Shown one piece after another: positions 1 to 8,969 of a stretch of 47,858 nucleotides of DNA. The stretch's first letter is position 1; every line of letters starts with the position of its first letter. The translations under genes and the position numbers were made by a program. This DNA comes from Desulfobacteraceae bacterium (lineage in GTDB: Bacteria > Desulfobacterota > Desulfobacteria > Desulfobacterales > Desulfosarcinaceae): positions 1 through 47,858 of the forward strand of contig JAMOUQ010000015.1 of the NCBI GenBank assembly GCA_027068085.1. The letters are read 5' to 3'. The notes beneath the pieces were generated by a model that saw only the letters and a list, made by a program, of their open reading frames with translations, had not been told where the DNA came from and ran no database searches.

Positions 1-169
1 TATTGCGAACCTGTAGATGGCGGGCAACGGGGATGTCCCCGATCGGCCCGGATGCAGCCAGCGCCCGTAAACACCATCCTTTTGGTGCTGAAATCTATTT
101 CGCCGGAAAAGTCTGTAACTTTAGTGGAAAATCAGCTTGAATACTGGTCGGCGCGGTCATGCCGGGGAC

Positions 170-1549
170 TCAGATTCCCAGAAATATCTTGGCGGTGGTG
201 AAGTAGATCAGCAGGCCGGTGATGTCCACCACCGTTGTCAGGGCCGGGCTGGCCACCACCGCCGGGTCATAGTTCAGTTTGGCCGCTGCGATCGGCAGCA
301 GGGCGCCGATGAGGGTCGATGTGATAACCTGGAGACCCAGGGCGATTCCGATGGCCCATCCGATCTGTACCAGCTGGTAGCCGGCAGGCAGGGCTTCTCC
401 CTGCCCGAAAAAGATCACCCGTCCGAAAGTCAGCACTCCCAGAACAAGGGCCAGCAGCACGGCCACTCCAAGTTCCTTGCGCAGTACCTTGAACACGTCG
501 CCAGGCCGTACTTCACCTATGGCAAGCGCCCTGACCACCAGGGTGGCCGACTGACTGCCGGTATTGCCGCCGGTGTCGGCCAGCATGGGCATGAAGGTCG
601 CCAGGATGGCAAACTGGAGGATCAGTGCTTCGTAACGCTGGACGATTGCGCCCGAGATCAGGCCGATCATGGCCAGGATGACAATCCAGCCACAGCGGTT
701 GCGGAAGTGGCCCCAGGCCGAGGTTTTCATGTAGGTGCTCACCTCGTGGGCGCCGCCGATGGCCATCAGCTTTTCCATGTCCTCGGTCTGTTCCTGGGTG
801 ATGATGTCGATGGCGTCGTCATGGGTGATTATACCCACCAGGGCGTCGCCGCCGTTGATCACCGGCAGGGCAAGCAGGTCGTATTTCTGGATCTTGCGGG
901 CGGCCGTCTCCTGGTCTTCGTCCACCCGGACATGGATTACTTCCGGGTGCATGATTTCTTTGACTTTCTGGTCCGGTCTGGCCAGGATCAGGTCCTTGAG
1001 GGAGACAAATCCCAGCAGCCGGCGGTTGGGATCGACGACATAGGCGTAGTAAATGGTTTCGGTGTTGGGTGCTTCCCGCCTGAGCTGTTCGATGGCTTCG
1101 GCAGCGGTAAGTTCGGGGGTCAGGGTGGCGTAGTCGGAAGTCATTACCGCGCCGGCGGTGCCTTCTTCGTAAGAGCTCAGGCGCCTGATGTCTTCCCTTT
1201 CGGCCTGTGCCATCGCCGGCAGGATTTCTTCCTGCTTGTCTTCCGGGATTTTCTTGAACAGATCGGCCCTGTCGTCCGGGGGCATGTCGGAAAGCAGGCG
1301 GGCGGCCTGGTTGCGGTCCAGGGTGGCCAGGATTTCAGCCTGAAAATCCTGGTCAAGGTTGCTGAATATTTCGGCCCGCTGGGCAGGGTCGGCATGTTGC
1401 AGGGCCCGCCAGGCCTCTTCGGGGGCCAGGGCCGCCAGAAACTCGGCCACCACCACCGGGTGCCCCGACTCAAACAGCGATTTGAGCTCTATCGCTTTTC
1501 CGTCTTTGATCAATTCCCGCAGTTCAGGGGCGAGCAAGGGATTTTTCAT
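170..1549 (-). CDS. mgtE: Magnesium transporter MgtE
   Basis: 459-residue inner-membrane Mg2+ channel/transporter, full length for the family. The order is an acidic MgtE_N superhelical domain (about residues 20-130, repeated LAALAPEEAWRAL-like helices), two CBS domains (about 135-255) and a five-helix membrane domain (about 285-459). The end of the protein keeps the pore-region signature around NYDPAVVASPALTTVVD. In the family the cytosolic domains sense intracellular Mg2+ and gate the pore. The ATG at 1549 is preceded by GAGGTG, which forms part of an inverted repeat (see the leader features). No partner gene lies downstream on this strand inside the window. Assignment is secure; regulation by the leader is inference. 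Confidence 0.96.
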   Translation of the reverse strand: MKNPLLAPELRELIKDGKAIELKSLFESGHPVVVAEFLAALAPEEAWRALQHADPAQRAEIFSNLDQDFQAEILATLDRNQAARLLSDMPPDDRADLFKKIPEDKQEEILPAMAQAEREDIRRLSSYEEGTAGAVMTSDYATLTPELTAAEAIEQLRREAPNTETIYYAYVVDPNRRLLGFVSLKDLILARPDQKVKEIMHPEVIHVRVDEDQETAARKIQKYDLLALPVINGGDALVGIITHDDAIDIITQEQTEDMEKLMAIGGAHEVSTYMKTSAWGHFRNRCGWIVILAMIGLISGAIVQRYEALILQFAILATFMPMLADTGGNTGSQSATLVVRALAIGEVRPGDVFKVLRKELGVAVLLALVLGVLTFGRVIFFGQGEALPAGYQLVQIGWAIGIALGLQVITSTLIGALLPIAAAKLNYDPAVVASPALTTVVDITGLLIYFTTAKIFLGI

Positions 1550-1604
1550 GGTTCACCTCGCTGCCGGCCGCATTTCCATGTGCCTGCAGCCGGGGCGGTG
1601 AACC
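1550..1604 (-). promoter_or_regulatory. Hairpin sequestering the mgtE ribosome binding site
   Basis: On the minus strand GGTTCACC (1604-1597) is perfectly complementary to GGTGAACC (1557-1550), which ends at the mgtE ATG and contains its Shine-Dalgarno bases. An inner 5-bp pair, GCTGC (1590-1586 side) with GCAGC (1564-1560 side), extends the structure. The upstream ORF stops at 1613, only eight bases before the left arm, so a ribosome at that stop would cover the arm. The repeats are visible; the regulatory role is inferred. Confidence 0.55.
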
Positions 1605-1612
1605 GAAGGGAG

Positions 1613-1750
1613 TTACGCCGCTGCCGGTCGTAGCCGGGGCGTAATCATGGCTGCATGCACAATGGATGGCTGGCCGGGATTTTCGTTTTGGCTGGCTGAC
1701 CGCATTGACCTTGCTTGCTGGCAACTACTGCCGCCATCCGAATCGTTCAT
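1613..1750 (-). CDS. Putative 45-codon leader ORF upstream of mgtE
   Basis: ATG at 1750 follows a strong GAGGAG with a 9-base spacer (plus-strand 1760-1765). The 45-residue product is polar, contains several Ser, Gln and Pro residues, ends TPRLRPAAA, and resembles no protein I recognise. It lies wholly inside the predicted mgtE transcript, between the promoter and the SD-sequestering hairpin. That position suggests a cis-acting leader peptide, comparable in logic to enterobacterial mgtL/mgtP leaders of Mg2+ transporter genes, though the sequence is unrelated. It could also be a chance ORF. Support comes only from its SD and position. Confidence 0.4.
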   Translation of the reverse strand: MNDSDGGSSCQQARSMRSASQNENPGQPSIVHAAMITPRLRPAAA

Positions 1751-1813
1751 CGAATTATTCTCCTCGGCTGTGCTTGTAACACGAATATTTCGCATACCAT
1801 GTGGAAAGTAGCC

Positions 1814-1841
1814 TATATATCTCTACGGCACCCGGTGTCAA
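1814..1841 (-). promoter_or_regulatory. Sigma-70 type promoter for mgtE
   Basis: On the minus strand TTGACA (1841-1836) is separated by 16 bases from TATATA (1819-1814). This predicts a start near 1807 and a leader of about 255 nt before mgtE, long enough for the upstream ORF and the hairpin. Confidence 0.6.
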
Positions 1842-2275
1842 TTCAAAAATGGCCGCAGTCATTGTTTTTGCCGCAACTTGCAGGATTCAGAGAAAAATAA
1901 TTCCGTGAAAATGTCGCCGTCATAACAGCGGATAGAAGCAAAAGGCGGATCGATTCGGCCTGCCGTATTGTAAAGTCACCGGCCGGTTGATCTGTCGAGC
2001 CAAAAAGGCTACTTTGCAGGTGGGGGTTCTGACGCGTTGGTTTGACACCACCGGCCTGCCGATGTTGAAGCTTTTCCACGATCCGGGCCGGCAGGACGTC
2101 AGGCCGGAATTCAGTGAGCCGGCAGTTTGTTGGAGATGGCAGGGGCCAACTGGAGGCCGGCAACCGGCAGCTGGGAATATCCAGGCGGGCCATGGTTGCC
2201 GGCCGGGATGGTCACGGTTTTCCGGGCTGTGGAAGAAACGAGGCTGTTTGCAACACAATGGAGGTAACTGGTGAC

Positions 2276-2608
2276 ATGAAGATGACAACCCGCAAGGAGG
2301 GAAACGACCTGGTGGTGGAAGTTTCAGGGCGGATGGATGCCCTTACGGCGCCGGAGTTCGAAAAAAAGATGCGGCAGCTGATGGACCAGGGCCGGGAAAG
2401 GTTCGTGGTCGACATGCAGCAGGTGGACTACATCAGCAGCGCCGGGCTGCGCAGCGTGCTTGTGATTTCCAAGGCCCTCAAGGCCGGCCGGGGCCGGCTG
2501 CTGCTGGCCGGCCTGGCCGATGCGGTCCGGGAAGTGTTCGAGATGACCGGTTTTGACCGCATCCTGGAAATTTATCCCACGGTTGCCGCAGCCATGGAAA
2601 AACTTTGA
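2276..2608 (+). CDS. STAS-domain anti-anti-sigma factor (RsbV/SpoIIAA type)
   Basis: 110-residue single STAS domain. The family signature DYISSAGLRSVL lies near residues 47-58, and the serine next to SAG is the expected phosphorylation site. In partner switching, dephosphorylated STAS protein binds the RsbW-like kinase and frees its target. The ATG at 2276 is chosen because GGAGG (2260-2264) lies 11 bases upstream; an in-frame ATG at 2258 overlaps that SD and is less likely. First gene of a four-gene operon, with the kinase gene starting 23 bases downstream. No sigma-factor gene is visible nearby, so the final output of the switch is unknown. From about 1850 to 2275 upstream I see no convincing promoter or gene. 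Confidence 0.9.
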   Translation: MKMTTRKEGNDLVVEVSGRMDALTAPEFEKKMRQLMDQGRERFVVDMQQVDYISSAGLRSVLVISKALKAGRGRLLLAGLADAVREVFEMTGFDRILEIYPTVAAAMEKL

Positions 2609-2631
2609 AACTGCGGAAAAGACTCTGAAAA

Positions 2632-3051
2632 ATGCCCGACTGCGAGCAATACGATGCCCGGCTGGAAAACCTGCCCAGGATGCTGGAGCAGGTGACCGCC
2701 TGGGCCCGGCGATCAGGCCTGGACAGCAAAAAGGTGCGCAATCTGGAACTGGCGGCCGAAGAGGCCCTGGTCAACGTTTGCACCTACGCCTATGGCAGAC
2801 GACCGGGCAGGGTGACCATCTGCTGCCGCCCCAGGGGCGACGGCGGCCTGGAGCTGGAGATCTCCGACCGGGGCCGGGCCTTCGATCCCCTGGGCCTGCC
2901 CGAGCCCGACCTCGATCCGGATGTGGGGCGGCGGGAAGTTGGCGGGCTGGGAATTTTCATGCTCCGCCGTCTGGCGGACCGGGTCACCTACCGCCGCAGC
3001 CGGGGCCGCAACGTGCTGACCCTGGAGATGACGGCAACAAGGGGGAATTGA
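2632..3051 (+). CDS. RsbW-type serine kinase / anti-sigma ATP-binding protein
   Basis: 139-residue GHKL ATPase of the SpoIIAB/RsbW class. The N box is visible as AAEEALVNVCTYAY (about residues 41-54). The G1 box reads EISDRGRAFDP (about 81-91) and the G2 box GGLGIFMLRRLAD (about 104-116). Such proteins phosphorylate the STAS antagonist and sequester a sigma factor or other target. The gene sits between the STAS antagonist and the binding-protein/phosphatase genes, as expected for a partner-switching module. Whether the target is a sigma factor or another effector cannot be read from the sequence. ATG at 2632; the SBP gene begins 4 bases after the stop. Confidence 0.88.
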   Translation: MPDCEQYDARLENLPRMLEQVTAWARRSGLDSKKVRNLELAAEEALVNVCTYAYGRRPGRVTICCRPRGDGGLELEISDRGRAFDPLGLPEPDLDPDVGRREVGGLGIFMLRRLADRVTYRRSRGRNVLTLEMTATRGN

Positions 3052-3055
3052 GACC

Positions 3056-4075
3056 ATGGACCGGGAAAACGGTTGCCGTTCCGGCGGCTGGAAAAAGATA
3101 ATGGCGGCCCTGATGCTGGCAGCGGTCCTGCTGCCGGGTCCTGCCGGCAATGCCTGCCTGGCAGGCGACAGGCCCCTCAGGCGGGCTTCTTTCATCGCCC
3201 TCTGGGTGCCCCAGGCCCAGTTTGCCGGCTACTACATGGCCGGGCACAAGGGGATCTACGCAAAGCACGGCCTGGACCTTACCATCATCGACGGCGGACC
3301 GGATCGGCCGGCAGATACCTGGCTGGAGCAGGGACGGGCCGATTTTGCCACCCTCTGGCTATCGACCGCCGCCACCATGCGCAACCGGGGCGTTGCCGTG
3401 GTCAACATCGCCCAGCTGCTGCAGCGCTCGGCCCTGATGCTGGTGGCCAAGAAGTCTTCCGGCATCCATCGCCCCCGGGACCTGGACGGCCGCAAGGTGG
3501 GACTCTGGGACCCGGTCTTTCAGATGCAGCCCCTGGCCTTTTTCAAGAAGTTCGGAATCCGCGTCCGGCCGGTGCGCCAGTCCTACTCGGTCAACCTCTT
3601 TCTGCGCGACGGGGTGGATGCCGCTTCGGCAATGTGGTACAACGAGTATCACACCATTCTCATGGCCGGCCTGAACCCCGGGGAGCTGACCACCTTCTTC
3701 TTCGACAAGTACGGGCTCAACTTTCCCGAAGACGGCATCTACACTCTGGAAAGTACGTTTCGCAGAGACCCGCAGATGTGCCGGGCCTTTGTGCGGGCCT
3801 CCCTGGAAGGCTGGCGCTACGCCTTTGCCCATCCCGAGGAGACCATCGATCTTGTCATGGAGAACCTGCGCCGGACCAGGATTCCGGCCAACCGGGTCCA
3901 CCAGGTGTGGATGCTAAACAGGATGCGCGATTTGATGCAGCCCGCAGGTGCTGGCGGCAGGTTCGGGGTTCTGAAGGCCTCAGACTACCGCCGGGTCACC
4001 GGGGTCTTGCTGGAAAACGGACTCATCGACAAGGTGGTTCCCTTCGGGCGGTTCTACCATGGTTGCGTGGAGTGA
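3056..4075 (+). CDS. NMT1/THI5-like (SsuA-type) solute-binding protein
   Basis: 339 residues. A basic N-terminus and hydrophobic core (MAALMLAAVLLPGPAG, about residues 15-30) look like an export signal. The mature part opens with the family pattern WVPQAQFAGYYMAGHKGIY followed by HGLDLTIIDGG, typical of periplasmic type-2 binding proteins related to NMT1/THI5 and SsuA/TauA. No ABC permease or ATPase lies beside it. It is embedded in a partner-switching operon, directly upstream of the membrane phosphatase, with 4 bases between genes. Inference: it may act as a periplasmic ligand sensor feeding the phosphatase rather than as a transport component. Ligand unknown. The Cys near the signal end (GNACLAG) is not a good lipobox. 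Confidence 0.82.
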   Translation: MDRENGCRSGGWKKIMAALMLAAVLLPGPAGNACLAGDRPLRRASFIALWVPQAQFAGYYMAGHKGIYAKHGLDLTIIDGGPDRPADTWLEQGRADFATLWLSTAATMRNRGVAVVNIAQLLQRSALMLVAKKSSGIHRPRDLDGRKVGLWDPVFQMQPLAFFKKFGIRVRPVRQSYSVNLFLRDGVDAASAMWYNEYHTILMAGLNPGELTTFFFDKYGLNFPEDGIYTLESTFRRDPQMCRAFVRASLEGWRYAFAHPEETIDLVMENLRRTRIPANRVHQVWMLNRMRDLMQPAGAGGRFGVLKASDYRRVTGVLLENGLIDKVVPFGRFYHGCVE

Positions 4076-4079
4076 GGCG

Positions 4080-6050
4080 GTGAACGAAAAGGACCTTCAG
4101 ACAGAGAAAAACAACCGGGCTTCCATGGGGCTTGCCTTCAAGCTTAGCCTGCTGGTGCTGGCCGGTGTGGGCCTGATCTTTGCCGCCGTCTTCGTCTACA
4201 ACTACCAGGTCTCGCGCCGGATCATCACCCGCAACCTGGAGACCAGCGCCCGCAATCTGGCCATGGCCACGGTCAACAGGATCGATGCGGTGCTGCGGGC
4301 CGCAGAGCAGGTTCCGGCCGGGCTGGCGGTGATGCTGGAAAACAGCCGGATGAACGAGCGGGCCATGATGAACGTTCTCCACCGCCTGGTGGAGAACAAC
4401 CCGGAGATCTCCGGGGCCACCATCGCTCTGGAGCCTTTCGTGCGCGGCCCGGCCGATGAAAGGTTCGCCCTCTACTTCTACCGCAACGGCAGCGAGGTGG
4501 ATTTTACCCGCCTGGACTACGATTACTTCTTCCACGACTGGTACCAGATCCCCAAGGAACTGGCCCGGGCGGTCTGGTCCGAGCCGTATTACGGCGCCGG
4601 AGCCTGCGGCGGCCTGATGTCCACCTACTCGGTGCCCTTCTACCGGGTGACAGGGGGCAAGCGAATACTTGCCGGCATCGTCGCAGCCGATGTTTCCCTG
4701 ACCTGGCTGCAAAAGACCGTGGCCTCCATCAAGATCGCCGAAACCGGCTATGCTTTTTTGATCTCCAAAAACGGCACATTCCTGACCCACCCTGATCAGA
4801 GCCTGATCATGAACGATACAATCTTCAGCGTGGCGGCGGCCGGAAACAGCAGACGCCTGCGTCAGCTGGGCCGCCAGATGACAAGGGGCCGTTCGGGTTA
4901 TTGCCAGTTTCGCAGCATCCATACCGGCAAGCAGTGCTGGCTGGTTTACGAGCCCCTGCCTTCCAACGGCTGGTCCCTGGGAGTGCTTTTCCCCCAGCAG
5001 GAGCTGATGGCCGATATAAAGAGCCTCAACCGGACGGTGCTCATTCTGGGCCTGGGAGGCTTCCTGGTGCTGCTGGTTGTAATCATCCTGATCGCCAGGT
5101 CGATCACCGGGCCGGTGCGGGCCCTGTCCGAGACTGCCGAGCAGATCGCCCGGGGCAACCTGGACGCCAGGCTGCCGGTCATCGCCTCCCGGGACGAGGT
5201 CGGCCGTCTGGCGGAATCTTTCCGCCACATGCAGGAGGCCCTGAAAAAATACATTCGCGACCTGGCCGAGACCATAGCCTCCAAGGAAAGGATCGAAAGC
5301 GAGCTGAAGATCGCCCACGACATCCAGATGGGGATACTGCCCAAGGACTTTCCGCCTTTTCCCGACCGCCGGGAGATTGACATCTACGCCACCTTGCGTC
5401 CGGCCCGCCAGGTGGGAGGAGACTTCTACGACTTTTTCTTCGTCGACCGGGACCACCTCTGGCTTGCCGTAGGCGATGTCTCCGGCAAGGGGGTTCCGGC
5501 GGCCCTTTTCATGTCCATGACCAAGACCCTGGTAAAGGCCAAGTCTTCCCGCGGCCTTGCCCCCCACAAGGTGCTGGCGCGCGTCCAGGAAGACCTGGCC
5601 CTGAACAATCCGTCCATGATGTTCGTCACTCTTTTTCTGGCCGTGCTGGACCTGCGTACCGGCGACCTGGAATACTGCAACGCCGGCCACAACCCGCCCT
5701 GCATTATCCGGGCAGACGGCAAGATCTACGGGCTGGAGTCGGGCCGGGGCATGGCCCTGGCAGTGGTGGACGATTTTCGCTACCGTTCTGCCACGGTGAA
5801 GCTTGCCCGGGGCGAAGCGGTCTTTTTATACACAGACGGGGTCACCGAGGCCATGAACGGTGCCGGCGAGCTTTTCGGGCAGCGGCGCCTGGAGCAGGCT
5901 CTTTGCCGGCTGGCACCCGGTGCCGGCCTGGAGCTTGCCGACCGGATCATGGCCGGGCTGGAAGACTTCAGCCGGGACGTTGACCAGTCCGACGATATCA
6001 CCATGCTTCACCTTGTTTACCACGGGCCGGTCTGCCGGACTTTCCCATAG
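4080..6050 (+). CDS. Membrane sensor PP2C-type phosphatase (extracytoplasmic Cache-like region-HAMP-SpoIIE/RsbU domain)
   Basis: 656 residues from GTG 4080, preceded by GGAG (4069-4072); an ATG at 4059 lies inside the previous gene and has a poor SD. Layout: TM1 (about residues 18-40), a large extracytoplasmic region of dCache-like character (about 45-305), TM2 (about 310-335, GGFLVLLVVIILIARSITGP), HAMP (about 335-385), a short helix, then a PP2C/SpoIIE catalytic domain (about 405-650). Metal-ligand motifs are intact: GGDFYDF, GDVSGKGVPAALFMS, YTDGVTEAMN and SDDITML. The expected reaction is dephosphorylation of the STAS antagonist encoded at the start of the operon. The periplasmic part probably receives the signal, possibly through the neighbouring binding protein (inference). 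Confidence 0.9.
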   Translation: MNEKDLQTEKNNRASMGLAFKLSLLVLAGVGLIFAAVFVYNYQVSRRIITRNLETSARNLAMATVNRIDAVLRAAEQVPAGLAVMLENSRMNERAMMNVLHRLVENNPEISGATIALEPFVRGPADERFALYFYRNGSEVDFTRLDYDYFFHDWYQIPKELARAVWSEPYYGAGACGGLMSTYSVPFYRVTGGKRILAGIVAADVSLTWLQKTVASIKIAETGYAFLISKNGTFLTHPDQSLIMNDTIFSVAAAGNSRRLRQLGRQMTRGRSGYCQFRSIHTGKQCWLVYEPLPSNGWSLGVLFPQQELMADIKSLNRTVLILGLGGFLVLLVVIILIARSITGPVRALSETAEQIARGNLDARLPVIASRDEVGRLAESFRHMQEALKKYIRDLAETIASKERIESELKIAHDIQMGILPKDFPPFPDRREIDIYATLRPARQVGGDFYDFFFVDRDHLWLAVGDVSGKGVPAALFMSMTKTLVKAKSSRGLAPHKVLARVQEDLALNNPSMMFVTLFLAVLDLRTGDLEYCNAGHNPPCIIRADGKIYGLESGRGMALAVVDDFRYRSATVKLARGEAVFLYTDGVTEAMNGAGELFGQRRLEQALCRLAPGAGLELADRIMAGLEDFSRDVDQSDDITMLHLVYHGPVCRTFP

Positions 6051-6104
6051 CGAATTGTAAAAATGTTCGCGGCGGTGCCCTGACGGCTCCCTGCCCGCAA
6101 ATTG

Positions 6105-6133
6105 TTGACAACACAGATGGGTTGGAATAGATA
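6105..6133 (+). promoter_or_regulatory. Possible sigma-70 promoter before the GerMN gene
   Basis: Perfect TTGACA (6105-6110) followed after 17 bases by TAGATA (6128-6133), a weak -10. It lies between the phosphatase stop and the GerMN start, suggesting a new transcription unit. Confidence 0.45.
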
Positions 6134-6181
6134 TTTGCGATTTGCAGGTAGGTGTATTTATCCAGGCATGAAGGACCGGTG

Positions 6182-6769
6182 ATGGTGAAAACCTGGTTTG
6201 GCTGCAAGGTGCGGGCCGTTTTTTTGGCCCTGGCCATAGGGCTGCTTATGGCCGTGGCGGCGTCCGGGGACCAGTCCCCGGGCAAGGAAGGTCTGAAGGC
6301 CGGCGATTCCCGGGGCGCGGCCGCCGGCGATCAGGCGCCTGAATCGGGCACGGTCAAGGCGCATGTCTATTTCGGGGCCGAAAGCGGCAGCTACCTGCGG
6401 GCCGAACAGGTCAGGCTGGAAGCCGGACCCGATCCGGTCCTTTTCGGGCGCCGGCTGCTGGAGGCGTTGATTGCCGGTCCAAGGCCTCCCGGCCGGGCAG
6501 TGCTGCCCACAACCACCGTGGTGCGGTCATTTTTCATCCGGTCCGATGGCACGGCCTATGTGGACCTGGAAAGCAAAAGCCTGGAAGGCTGGCCGTTCAG
6601 CGCCCTGTCGGAGCTGCTGGCCGTTTACGCCATAGTCGATACCCTGGTGGTCAACCTCGACCAGGTTGACGCCGTCAAGATAACCCTGGACGGCACGGAG
6701 AGCCCGACCCTGGCAGGCCATGTCGATCTGAGCCAGCCGCTGGCGGCCGATCTGTTGTGGGTAAGATGA
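6182..6769 (+). CDS. GerMN-domain exported protein
   Basis: 195 residues from ATG 6182, which follows AAGGA (6171-6175). The N-terminus (MVKTWFGCKVRAVFLALAIG) is a signal peptide or anchor. A low-complexity Gly/Ala/Asp linker follows, then a GerMN domain (about residues 65-190) with the pattern LLEALIAGP...TTVVRSFFIRSDGTAYVDLES...ALSELLAVYAIVDTLV. GerMN domains occur in spore germination protein GerM, but also widely in non-spore-formers as exported or lipoprotein-like proteins of unknown role, so no sporulation function is implied. fusA follows after about 115 bases; a shared transcript is possible. Confidence 0.8.
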   Translation: MVKTWFGCKVRAVFLALAIGLLMAVAASGDQSPGKEGLKAGDSRGAAAGDQAPESGTVKAHVYFGAESGSYLRAEQVRLEAGPDPVLFGRRLLEALIAGPRPPGRAVLPTTTVVRSFFIRSDGTAYVDLESKSLEGWPFSALSELLAVYAIVDTLVVNLDQVDAVKITLDGTESPTLAGHVDLSQPLAADLLWVR

Positions 6770-6884
6770 CATGGCGGCCAGCCGTATCACGTAGAGTATC
6801 TGGCGGAAGAAGGAAAGACGATTCAGACGGAGTCTTGTTTTTCTTACGAAAAAAACCTGTACGGCTTATATCGGCGAGTTTGTG

Positions 6885-8918
6885 ATGAAAAAAATGGGCA
6901 AAATTGAGAAGCTGCGCAACATTGGCATCATAGCGCATATCGACGCCGGCAAGACAACCGTCACCGAGCGTATCCTGTACTATACCGGAAGATCGCACAA
7001 AATCGGCGAAGTCCACGATGGCGAAGCCGTCATGGACTGGATGGCCGACGAGCAGGAAAGGGGGATCACCATCACCTCGGCGGTGACCTCCTGCCAGTGG
7101 TCAGGATGCGAGATCCAGCTGATCGATACCCCGGGCCACGTGGATTTTACCATTGAGGTGGAGCGCTCCCTGAGGGTCCTGGACGGAGCCGTGGGCGTTT
7201 TCTGCGCCGTGGGAGGTGTCGAGCCCCAGTCCGAGACGGTCTGGCGTCAGGCCAACAAGTACCGGGTCCCCAAGCTGGCCTTTGTCAACAAGATGGACCG
7301 GGTGGGAGCCGATTTTTTCGGCACCGTCGGCCAGATGGTGGAAAAGCTCAAGGCCAATCCCCTCATCATGCAGCTTCCCGTTGGCAAGGAAGACGAGTTC
7401 AGGGGGGTAATCGACCTTGTGGACATGAAATTCGTGGTCTGGGACGATGACAGCCTGGGAGCCCGTTTCGAAACGGTTGAGATTCCGGAACAGCATCTGG
7501 AAGAGGCCCGGCAGTACCGCGAAAAGCTGATCGAGACCGTCGCCGATACCGACGACCGGATAATGGAGGCTTACCTGGCCGACGAGTCCATCGAGCGCGG
7601 TGATCTGCTGGCCGCCATCCGCAAGGCCACCATCGGATTGGAACTGGTGCCGGTGCTTTGCGGCAGCGCCCTGAAAAACAAGGGTGTTCAGCCGTTGCTG
7701 GATGCCATCGTGCGCTATCTGCCCAGCCCTGTGGATCTGCCTCCCATCGAAGGGGTCGATCCCGACACCAAGGAAGCTGTGGTCTGCCCGTCCAGGGACA
7801 ACCATCCCCTGGCGGCACTGATATTCAAGGTGTCGATGATCGAGGGCCGCAAGCTGTCGTTTGTCAGGGTATACAGCGGCAGGCTCGAGGCCGGCAAGGA
7901 GGTTTTCAACGCCACCCGGGGCGGCAAGGAAAAGCTGGCCCGGATTCTGCGGATGCACGCCAACAAGCGCGAGCGGCTCGATAAAGCCGGTGCCGGCAGC
8001 ATAGTCGGAGTGGTCGGACTGAAAAAGGCCGGCACGGGCGACACTCTATGCAGTGCGGACAGACCGGTGGTCCTGGAAAACATCGAGGTCTACGAGCCGG
8101 TCATCTCGGTGGCGGTGGAGCCCAAGACCCATTCGGACCAGGACAAGCTGGAACAGGTCCTGGCCAAGTTCCTGGTCGAGGATCCCACCCTGAGCGTCAA
8201 GCAGGACGAGGATACCGGCCAGATCATCCTTTCCGGCATGGGCGAGCTGCACCTGGAAGTGATCGTCAGCCGCATGCAGCGCGAGTTCAACACCCAGGTC
8301 AACGTGGGCAAGCCCCAGGTGGTCTACCGCGAGACGATTGCCGGGTCGGCCGAGGCAGAAGCCGTCTTCGACAAGGAAGTGGCCGGTTCGGCCCATTTTG
8401 CCGGTGTGAAACTGAGGGTTAGTCCCACCGAGCGGGGGACCGGCAACGTCTTCGAGTCCAGGGTGGACGAAAGCGTCATCCCGGCCCAGTTTCTGCCGGC
8501 CGTCGAAAAAGGGGTCACGGAGTCCCTGGCCGCCGGAGCCTTGATGGGTTATCCCGTGGTGGACGTAAAAGCCGAGGTCGTCGGCGGGCGGTTCAACGAA
8601 CACCATTGTTCCGAGCTGGCCTTTACCGTCAGCGCCTCCATGGCTTGCCGGGAGGCTCTGGCCAAGGCCGATCCCTACCTGCTGGATCCCATCATGGAAG
8701 TCGAGATCTTCGTTCCGGAAGAATACATGGGCGAGGTCATCGGCGACCTGAACTCCCGCGGAGGCAAGATAGAAGGGATCGAGGCCAAGGGCGGTGTCCA
8801 GGAGATCAGGGCCATGGTTCCCCTGGCCCGCATGTTCGGCTATTCCACCAGCCTGCGGTCCGCCACCCAGGGCCGGGGCACCTTCAGCATGCGTTTTTCA
8901 CATTTCGATAAGATCTGA
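6885..8918 (+). CDS. fusA: Elongation factor G
   Basis: 677-residue GTPase that drives ribosomal translocation and, with RRF, recycling. All five G motifs are present: AHIDAGKTT (about residues 16-24), [20 protein letters not shown] and GSALKNKG. Domains II-V follow, including the GETELHLE-equivalent [10 protein letters not shown] and the domain IV tip region. It is slightly shorter than E. coli EF-G (704). It is not in the str operon: rpsL-rpsG in this window run straight to tuf without fusA. The isolated position is compatible with the separate EF-G subfamilies (spd/mitochondrial-type) reported in some deltaproteobacteria, but I cannot assign a subfamily by eye. GTG-ATG occurs at the start; the ATG is preferred. 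The SD is weak. Confidence 0.93.
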   Translation: MKKMGKIEKLRNIGIIAHIDAGKTTVTERILYYTGRSHKIGEVHDGEAVMDWMADEQERGITITSAVTSCQWSGCEIQLIDTPGHVDFTIEVERSLRVLDGAVGVFCAVGGVEPQSETVWRQANKYRVPKLAFVNKMDRVGADFFGTVGQMVEKLKANPLIMQLPVGKEDEFRGVIDLVDMKFVVWDDDSLGARFETVEIPEQHLEEARQYREKLIETVADTDDRIMEAYLADESIERGDLLAAIRKATIGLELVPVLCGSALKNKGVQPLLDAIVRYLPSPVDLPPIEGVDPDTKEAVVCPSRDNHPLAALIFKVSMIEGRKLSFVRVYSGRLEAGKEVFNATRGGKEKLARILRMHANKRERLDKAGAGSIVGVVGLKKAGTGDTLCSADRPVVLENIEVYEPVISVAVEPKTHSDQDKLEQVLAKFLVEDPTLSVKQDEDTGQIILSGMGELHLEVIVSRMQREFNTQVNVGKPQVVYRETIAGSAEAEAVFDKEVAGSAHFAGVKLRVSPTERGTGNVFESRVDESVIPAQFLPAVEKGVTESLAAGALMGYPVVDVKAEVVGGRFNEHHCSELAFTVSASMACREALAKADPYLLDPIMEVEIFVPEEYMGEVIGDLNSRGGKIEGIEAKGGVQEIRAMVPLARMFGYSTSLRSATQGRGTFSMRFSHFDKI

Positions 8919-8969
8919 TCCTCTTGTCCGGGGGAACATTTGCCGGGAATTTCAGGCGGGCGGCCGCTT

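Noticed and set aside
137-1633. 498-codon open frame antisense to mgtE
   Set aside because: Its translation is low in family-like features, and the opposite strand encodes complete MgtE; GC-rich third-position bias explains the open frame.
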